DNA from: Chrysomallon squamiferum
Lineage: Eukaryota > Mollusca > Gastropoda > Neomphalida > Peltospiridae
Direction of reading: 5' to 3'
Assembly: GCA_012295275.1 (NCBI GenBank)
Contig: CM022677.1
Location: 23,633,235-23,658,234, forward strand
Length of the DNA stretch: 25,000 nucleotides
In this document: in pieces, positions 19,036 through 25,000 of the stretch
How positions within the stretch are numbered: the stretch's first letter is position 1
Layout of the letters: each line of letters begins with the position of its first letter
Notes under the pieces: model-generated
What the model was told of the DNA's origin: nothing
What the model saw: the letters and a program-made list of their open reading frames with translations, nothing else
The model's database searches: none
Program-made: the position numbers and the translations under genes

Positions 19036-21700
19036 AATTTTGTCTATTGAGATTATTATATTATTTTGTTTATCTTGCCATTTCCAAAATAAAGAAAAAC
19101 TATCTAAGACAGAATGATACAATTTTTTTTAAATATTTATAAATAATTTGGTACAGATATCAGTGAATCATTATTTAAATTTCTTTTTTTATTATTTCTT
19201 TTCTTTTTATCTTTTCAAATTTTCATGTTATTTATTTATTCAATATAATTTAAGAATTCTTTCCCTGTGGGAATACTCGGAATACTCGGTATAACGTTGT
19301 AAAAACTTGTTAATTAAATTAACGATTTACCTGATTTGGTTAATTCCTACCTGTTAGTACACAGGCCTATAGATTTGAACTTAATCATTTCAAACAACCT
19401 CATTTATCGAGTTTGTATGATGTTGGAAGAAACGTTTTAGAAAAATAATGATTTCAATTGTCGTCTGTAGGGTGAATGATAAGGCTTAAAATGCGATTTT
19501 AGTTTTTTAAAGGGTGAAGAATTGTGTTTACAGATTCTTAGTAATACAAAAGGATAATAGTATAATGTTTAGGAGTGAATATATTCCTTTAATCTTTACT
19601 GCTTATCGTTTCATTATTTTTTTTAATTTAATTTTTTTTTTTTTTTTTTTTTTTTTGTTATGGTGAGTTCGTTTACATATGTGATTTTAGCTTATACCAT
19701 TAAAGTGGAGATAACTCCACTTTTCAAGCAACTGTAAACAATCACCTGTCCTTTGACAGACCATCTGCAAAGACCTACAAGGAGAAACTTGTAAAATAAA
19801 GATAAAAATGTTCTTTGAATACTAACACAGCAACAGCCTCCAATACTTACATATTTTGCCAATGAATTAACTCTGACCTGACCAATCAAAGTGGAATGAA
19901 TACCAAATCACTTTGAATCAGTTTTGGTGATCAAAGTTGACACTCAGATAGTTTGGTACCTTAGATCTGCTGTTTGAGTCCTCTAATGTTGCTTGAACAA
20001 AATGTACATTTTAATGACTCCTTTACCATAATAAGACGGTCTAAATGATAAGAACGATGAGACCAGCTTATTTATTGGACAAAGATGCAGATTCATGACA
20101 TCATCCACTTAACAGGAAAAACAATTCTGGCAGACAATTGATGTGTGACCTGAATTCTGATTTTTGTGTTGCATCAGGTTCTGGAGACAGAGACATTCTC
20201 TGTGTTAAATGCAGTGCAAAAGCAGTATATTGCACATAAATGGTTATCACTTTATGGTGTTGACACAATACAACGTGCTTGATGCCTATACAATCTTCTT
20301 TCCCCTGTTCCTTTCCAAGATTGACATAGTAGTAACTGCAGTGTGGGTGGGGAAAACAAGAAGTCTGTGACCAAATTGCTGGAAACTGTCTTAAAAGAAC
20401 ATGATTGCAGAAGGAAAGGAGAGAAAGCAAAAATGGATAAAGCTTGCTTCCAAAGACCAAATACATTTCTGCTGTGTGAATGATAGGTTTTATTTTTGTG
20501 CTATATGTTATTAAAGGTCTAAAAAAAATGTATAGTCAGATGTTAAGTTTAGATAATTGGAAATAGAATGATTTCATTCAAATCATTTAAAATACTTAGA
20601 TGGATTAGTTTTCATTAATAAATATATTGTTTATTAAAATGTTGCCATTTGTGGTATGGATAGATGGATTTGTGCTAATTTATATAAATTTGTTATTTAT
20701 TAAAATGTTGACATTTATTTAGGGGCTTTTTTTTTTTTCTTTCATGTTTTATGCTGCAGTGCTTTGCCATCTAAAGAACGAAGGTATAATTTTTCAGACC
20801 AAAAGCACCATTGTGGACAAATTTCTTATCTAATTTTATCAAAATGAACCTATCCTGGTTTGAGATATCAGTGATCAAGCCATTTTCCATTATTATATAT
20901 TTTTATTGGCCATTAAACAATTTACAAGGGATGTGTAAAATTAAGTCAACGTCACAGTTTATGGACTGATTTACTGCGACGTATATGGACAAAGTAAAAG
21001 TACCTCTCATTAAATGTAGTGTATCTGAAATCAGTGAAATTCATAGAACTTTTGATATTGTGCTAATAAACTGAGATACTTGTATATCCTTTGTCATATA
21101 CATCTTACTTTTTTCTATTTTCTTTGATTTCCTGCCTGTGCTGTTTGGAGCATAAGTAATACATGGAACCTCATGGATTTCATTTGTTTGTGAGGAATAA
21201 ACACATTGATATTACTTTGAAAATATGTGGCAATCTTGTGGAGGTCACATGCTTATGAACAATAAGAAAATGCATAACACCTGTGGAAAAACACATATGA
21301 TGTTTGTGCAAATTATGGAATAATAATAATAATAATAATACTTCTTATTTTCGTAACCTGTGCATTTTTTCTTTGTATTATTATTATAATTTTTTTAATC
21401 ATTCGTTGGTATAAATGAATATAAATGCAGTAATGTTTTAAAAAATATATTTTGAAACGAATAGCAACTAGATATCATAATTTTAGAAGCAACACATTGT
21501 GTATGATATTTATTTACTTCCATACCAGCTCAGTAACAAATAAGAAACACATACACTTTCAGTAAGTTAACAACGTATAACAAATTTGATTGTACAGTGC
21601 TACTACCTATTATCATTACTGCTGTTGTCATTTTTGCCATGGTTATGCCACTCTGCATTATTCCAAGTTTTATTTCATTATTTAATATGGTCAAACCTGG

Positions 21701-21743
<43 letters not shown>

Positions 21744-21927
21744 GTGTCTGTTTTAATAAGATTTCAGTAATTTGTCTAAAATTATCTGTGGATAAAATTG
21801 AAAACAACAAATATTATTATATTAACTTTATTTATTCATTTTATATACAAATTGTATGTTTGTATTATGTCCGTAGTCTGTATGTTTATGAATGTGTGTG
21901 TGTGTGCATGTGTGTATTTAATGGACA

Positions 21928-21972
<45 letters not shown>

Positions 21973-22430
21973 AATGGACATTTATGTGTGTGTAATATAT
22001 TATTTGCTTTAGATGTTTTATCTTTGTGTGTGAGCAGTTCGCTTTCTAAATAAATAAGAGTTACCAACATTCTGAACAATTTTAATTTTAAGATTTAAAG
22101 TGTAAAGTGAAAATTGATTTCCTCCAAATTAGTATAGATAATAATAATAATTATCACATTCAGAATAACAACATAACAAGAACAACACTAACAAACAGAT
22201 AAATAAAATGTTACACATTCTGACTGATTTGTGAGAAACTAGATAGTATAAAAAGATAAACACAATAAATATGATAATTTGTTTAACAGTTTATACAGTT
22301 ATTAATTTAACATAACAAACTAGAAAATACTATATAAATAGAATGCGCTAAAGTAATGAAAACATTGAAACATATATTTAAGATAAAGTACAAAATTTGT
22401 ATATCAACTTAAATCTATAATTTCCTGGGC
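17693..22430. other. Stretch between the array and the membrane-protein 3' end
   Basis: No exon can be supported. It contains TA/CA repeats (18862-18913), a TTA run (18989-19031), a T run (about 19618-19657), another TTA run (about 21703-21743) and TG runs (about 21893-21970). Donor-like sites occur on the minus strand at 17979-17980 (AAG|gtaagt), 18321-18322 (CTG|gtaaga) and 18379-18380 (GAG|gtaaga). None is joined to a convincing open frame. A minus-strand open frame at 20101-20466 starts with a somewhat hydrophobic stretch but has no good donor. Confidence 0.5.
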
Positions 22431-22578
22431 GTGAAATATCTCTCATTTTATTATTCACGGGTTAAAAACAAAAAAATAAAAGCAAAGAAAAAATAATATA
22501 ATTAATATAAATAATTCTAATTACAAATGAAATACTATTGCCGATACACAGTTACATGAAATATGCTGTCAGACCTCA

Positions 22579-22584
22579 TTTATT
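22579..22584 (-). terminator. Candidate polyadenylation signal AATAAA
   Basis: On the minus strand AATAAA lies about 165 bases after the stop codon of the tail exon, a usual distance for a short 3' UTR. In such AT-rich sequence the hexamer is common by chance; another occurs near 22446. Confidence 0.4.
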
Positions 22585-22748
22585 GTTGAAAAAATTGTTT
22601 AAAAATACTTTCTGTAAACTACAACTACTACTACTACTACTACTAATTAAAAAAAAAAAAAAATAATATAAAATAAATAAATAAAGACAAGGAAGGAAAC
22701 AAACTTGTATGATTTTCAATAAGTAGAAATATATATGATACTCTTCCA

Positions 22749-22857
22749 TCAGTTTCTTTCTGACACCGGATTATCATAAGCCATATATTCTCTTTTCTCT
22801 TTATTTTTGTATAACGGATATTTCATACTTAATTCTCCCTTTTTCTTTTTCATACTT
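22749..22857 (-). CDS. Terminal exon: basic cytoplasmic tail with stop
   Basis: Following the AG supplied by the transmembrane exon, this exon encodes SMKKKKGELSMKYPLYKNKE and continues to YDNPVSERN, then TGA at 22749-22751. The tail is lysine-rich near the membrane and has four tyrosines, including YPLY and YMAYDNP contexts that could be sorting or phosphorylation sites (inference). The acceptor is atttcatttcag at 22858-22859. The end of the frame is clear. Confidence 0.82.
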
Positions 22858-23133
22858 CTGAAATGAAATTTATTTATCAATGTTAGTAAAGTGACTAGTC
22901 AGCAACTAAAACAGAATTTAAGCAAATTGATACATACACACACAAACATACAAAAATGCAGTATAAAGTAAAAATATATATAATAATAATTATCCATAAA
23001 TTATTGAAAGGAAACTCTTGTTTATGGACCCAGGCCAAGGCCAAATGAGAGAGGTGTTGTGACTCACTGTTCAGGGATAATGAAACATATCTTGTTAACT
23101 GAATATACAAATAAAAGGGAACTTCAAAATTAC
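22858..23133 (-). other. Intron between transmembrane and tail exons
   Basis: 276 bases with normal borders (gtaatt and ttcatttcag). Nothing else was recognised. Confidence 0.75.
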
Positions 23134-23224
23134 CTTTTCTTAAATGCATACAAAGCAATTAGAGTGATAGCCATTGCAGTTATTACAGCACCAAATACTT
23201 TAAACAAGTATGCAGGTATAGTAG
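23134..23224 (-). CDS. Transmembrane helix exon
   Basis: This 91-base exon encodes TIPAYLFKVF followed by GAVITAMAITLIALYAF and KK. It is one hydrophobic helix of about 20 residues ending in lysines, so the C-terminal side should be cytoplasmic by the positive-inside rule. The acceptor is tttctcctcag at 23225-23226 and the donor is AAAG|gtaatt after 23134, both good. It opens in phase 1 and closes in phase 2. The other two frames contain stops. Confidence 0.85.
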
Positions 23225-23294
23225 CTGAGGAGAAATACATAAATAAAAACAATATATAATGCTATACTGGGTGGTATATATAAATGTATGCATG

Positions 23295-23298
<4 letters not shown>

Positions 23299-23344
<46 letters not shown>
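23299..23344. repeat. GA microsatellite in the membrane-protein intron
   Basis: An uninterrupted AG run of about 23 units lies roughly 75 bases upstream of the transmembrane exon in the transcript direction. Confidence 0.9.
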
Positions 23345-23347
<3 letters not shown>

Positions 23348-23655
23348 GGGGGTTGTTCTGAACTAAAATAACTACTTAACCAAAAAAGTTTAGCAAGTTT
23401 TTGTAAATGACTGTTGCTTCCAAATAAATTAAAATAAAGTGATAAAACTTGGTAATATGTTAATTGTATATGCCCTGTTGCTTTGGGTAATGAAAATATC
23501 ACAATTTGTCATACTGCACTGAACCAACATTATCAAAAAGGAAAATGAAGACTTTATCCTGTTATAATGGATTGCCATCCAGGCTTAACTGAAAATCAAC
23601 ATCATGAAGCAATGGGATGGCATAACGCCACAGGTTCAAACGTTCTCCATGATTA

Positions 23656-24324
23656 GCCCGGACTTTGCAGCAAACTATAGGCACTAGAATTCATGCTGAA
23701 ACTGTCCATAACCGTCTCCATGCTGATGGATTACAAGCACATCGCCCTGTTGTAGCTGTTTCTCTGACAGTGCATCACATTGAGGAACATCTGAGATGGG
23801 CCAGAATACACCAACACTGGCGATCAGACATTATTCACAGACCAATCCATGTTTTGTGTTCAGTTTGCAGATCGTAGGTGTCATGTATGGAGGAGACGAG
23901 AGAACGATATGACGCAGAAATGTCATTCAGCATGCATTGGCAGTATTAATGAAAGGTCCAACATTCATGGTGGAGGTAAAACAGATCTCGTTTTCATTCA
24001 CCGAAACATGACTGCTCAACGTTACAGCGATGAGATCATTACACAAGTGGTCATTCCATTCCTGCAGCAGCATCCTGGTTTTCTGTGTCAACAAAACAAT
24101 GCTAGACCACATATCTTCTTGAGTGGAACCACATTCAAGTGTTGAACTGGCCACCAAAGTCACCTGACTTGTCCCCAGTTAAGGATGCATGGGACCTACT
24201 GAGCCACAGGGTACACAAAAACTATCCTTATATCTTTAATGTTCATGACCTACAAATTACTCGGGAATGGAACGCAATTACTGTTCCTGAGATTAATGTT
24301 CTCATTAGAAGCATAAGACGATGA
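23656..24324 (+). pseudogene. Dead Tc1/mariner-type transposase fragment
   Basis: Three successive open pieces in different frames (to 23877, 23849-24145, 24139-24324) match the Tc1-like transposase order: RLHADGLQAHRPVV, HHIEEHLRWARIHQHW, FADRRCHVWRRR, TDLVFIHRNMTAQRYSDEI, QQHPGF, QQNNARPH and SPDLSPVKDAWDLL. The N-terminal DNA-binding part is missing. The first catalytic aspartate region is broken by the frameshift near 23850. The second aspartate, normally in QDNARPH, is asparagine, and the glutamate expected in SPxE is lysine. The copy therefore cannot encode an active enzyme. Terminal inverted repeats were not located. It lies antisense within the membrane-protein intron. Confidence 0.88.
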
Positions 24325-24841
24325 CGTATTGCTGTCTTCAATGATGCTGGTGCAGCACACACACACATCATTGAGCCCTCTCACCATTTTGGTAGATATA
24401 CCCACTGTTTCATCAGTAACAACGTTGACATCATGACAACATGTTACTGCTGGCTACATTCAGAAATGTTGTATCAAGGAAATAATGTGTACAAATAAAT
24501 TCAACATCCAATCAGGTTGTCTGTATTTCATATCTTGTACGTAATTGCTAAACTTACTTTGAACAGTATATACATCATACACATAGGCAAATCATAAATA
24601 ATACCTAGAATAAGACAGTATACATCTATCTACCAATCTATCTATCTATCTATCTGTATTTCATGTATTATTACATTTCTCACTTACACTACAACAATAA
24701 CCTCTCCTACTCCTCATCATAATAACAATACTAATATTAATAACAACCATGAATAGGTAAATAAATAAACAAAAAAATATATATATAAAACAAAATTAAA
24801 AATAGCATGAAGAAAAACGAGAAATAAAAGTGCAGAGAGAC

Positions 24842-24892
24842 CTTCAGACTTTTCTCCATTTTCTTCTTTTGTGCTGATAGCTGTAAAGTTTT
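24842..24892 (-). CDS. Juxtamembrane linker exon with an N-glycosylation sequon
   Basis: This 51-base exon, phase 1 at both ends, encodes NFTAISTKEENGEKSE: a sequon (NFT) followed by a charged, flexible stretch typical of a stalk before a membrane helix. The acceptor is atttccag at 24893-24894. The donor is GAAG|gtctct after 24842, which is not a strong match beyond AAG|gt. The call rests on perfect phase continuity with the transmembrane exon. Confidence 0.65.
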
Positions 24893-25000
24893 CTGGAAAT
24901 AAATATAGATTATCAGGTAGGCAGCATGAAATAACTAAATGAACAACAAAAATATGTCTGTTCAGTTTAGAACTTTTTTTTTAATGTCCCCCTCTAAATA
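24893..25000 (-). other. Intron upstream of the linker exon, running off the right edge
   Basis: Short AT-rich stretch with no exon seen. Confidence 0.6.

Larger units (their letters stand above)
23225..24841 (-). other. Intron between linker and transmembrane exons
   Basis: It holds a GA microsatellite (about 23299-23344), the plus-strand Tc1-like pseudogene (23656-24324) and CTAT repeats (about 24631-24655). The remainder is AT-rich without coding signal. Confidence 0.7.
22749..24892 (-). other. Partial gene: 3' end of a single-pass membrane protein
   Basis: Three minus-strand exons join cleanly. The linker exon (24842-24892) ends in phase 1 and the transmembrane exon (23134-23224) starts in phase 1. 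That exon ends in phase 2 and the tail exon (22749-22857) starts in phase 2. Together they give an extracellular stalk, one helix and a 36-residue cytoplasmic tail with stop, the layout of a type I membrane protein C-terminus. The ectodomain lies beyond the right edge or, less directly, is shared with the TSP1 array. Confidence 0.8.

Noticed and set aside
19692-19889. Minus-strand open frame containing a hydrophobic stretch
   Set aside because: It has no ATG at a suitable place, and the internal acceptor/donor pair (tccttgtag and CAG|gtgatt) delimits only 29 bases, which does not fit phase 1-1.
20101-20466. 121-residue minus-strand open frame with a hydrophobic start, considered as a signal-peptide exon
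   Set aside because: It has no good phase-1 donor, no recognisable domain, and a composition more like decayed repeat sequence. Not excluded, but not supportable.
21788-22012. Plus-strand open frame rich in VCVCVC
   Set aside because: It is a translation of TG dinucleotide repeats.

Overview
The window looks like animal nuclear DNA. It is very AT-rich and packed with microsatellites, its coding sequence sits in short exons of about 160-210 bp with GT/AG borders, and it holds a dead Tc1-like transposon. The texture and the large TSP1 gene suggest a mollusc, possibly a cephalopod, but that assignment is inference. No bacterial-type genes, rRNA, tRNA or CRISPR arrays were seen.

Positions 227-17692, minus strand: part of one large gene, still open at the left edge, built from 16 exons that each encode one thrombospondin type 1 repeat (TSP1). 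The exons fall into four types, called A, B, C and D here, that recur in the transcript order D-C-B-A four times (units 4, 3, 2, 1 from right to left). Every exon is phase 1 at both ends or nearly so, so any one can be lost or skipped without breaking the frame. Several exons carry damage or repair. B3 has a one-base insertion and a stop. B2 has a two-base excess at its last cysteine. D2 has lost its original acceptor and appears to use an upstream one in frame. C2 has a poor acceptor. A3 has lost its usual donor. Unit 2 also contains tandem copies of the sequence beside exon C, including a decayed exon-C relic.

Positions 17693-22430: no convincing coding exon, only microsatellites, unidentified sequence and a few orphan donor-like sites. 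The 5' end of the array gene may lie here, but I could not place a signal-peptide exon.

Positions 22749-24892, minus strand: the 3' end of a single-pass membrane protein in three exons: a short linker with an N-glycosylation sequon, a transmembrane helix exon, and a terminal basic cytoplasmic tail with a stop. The linker exon ends in phase 1, the phase at which array exon D4 begins. The membrane module could therefore end a neighbouring gene or be an alternative end of the same gene. The intron between linker and transmembrane exons (23225-24841) holds a GA microsatellite and the Tc1-like pseudogene on the plus strand.

The TSP1 array would form a long, disulfide-rich extracellular rod. All 16 modules keep a WxxW C-mannosylation-type motif, while the O-fucosylation-type motif CxxS/TCxxG occurs only in types B and C. 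A mature protein would therefore have a regular alternation of modified and unmodified modules.
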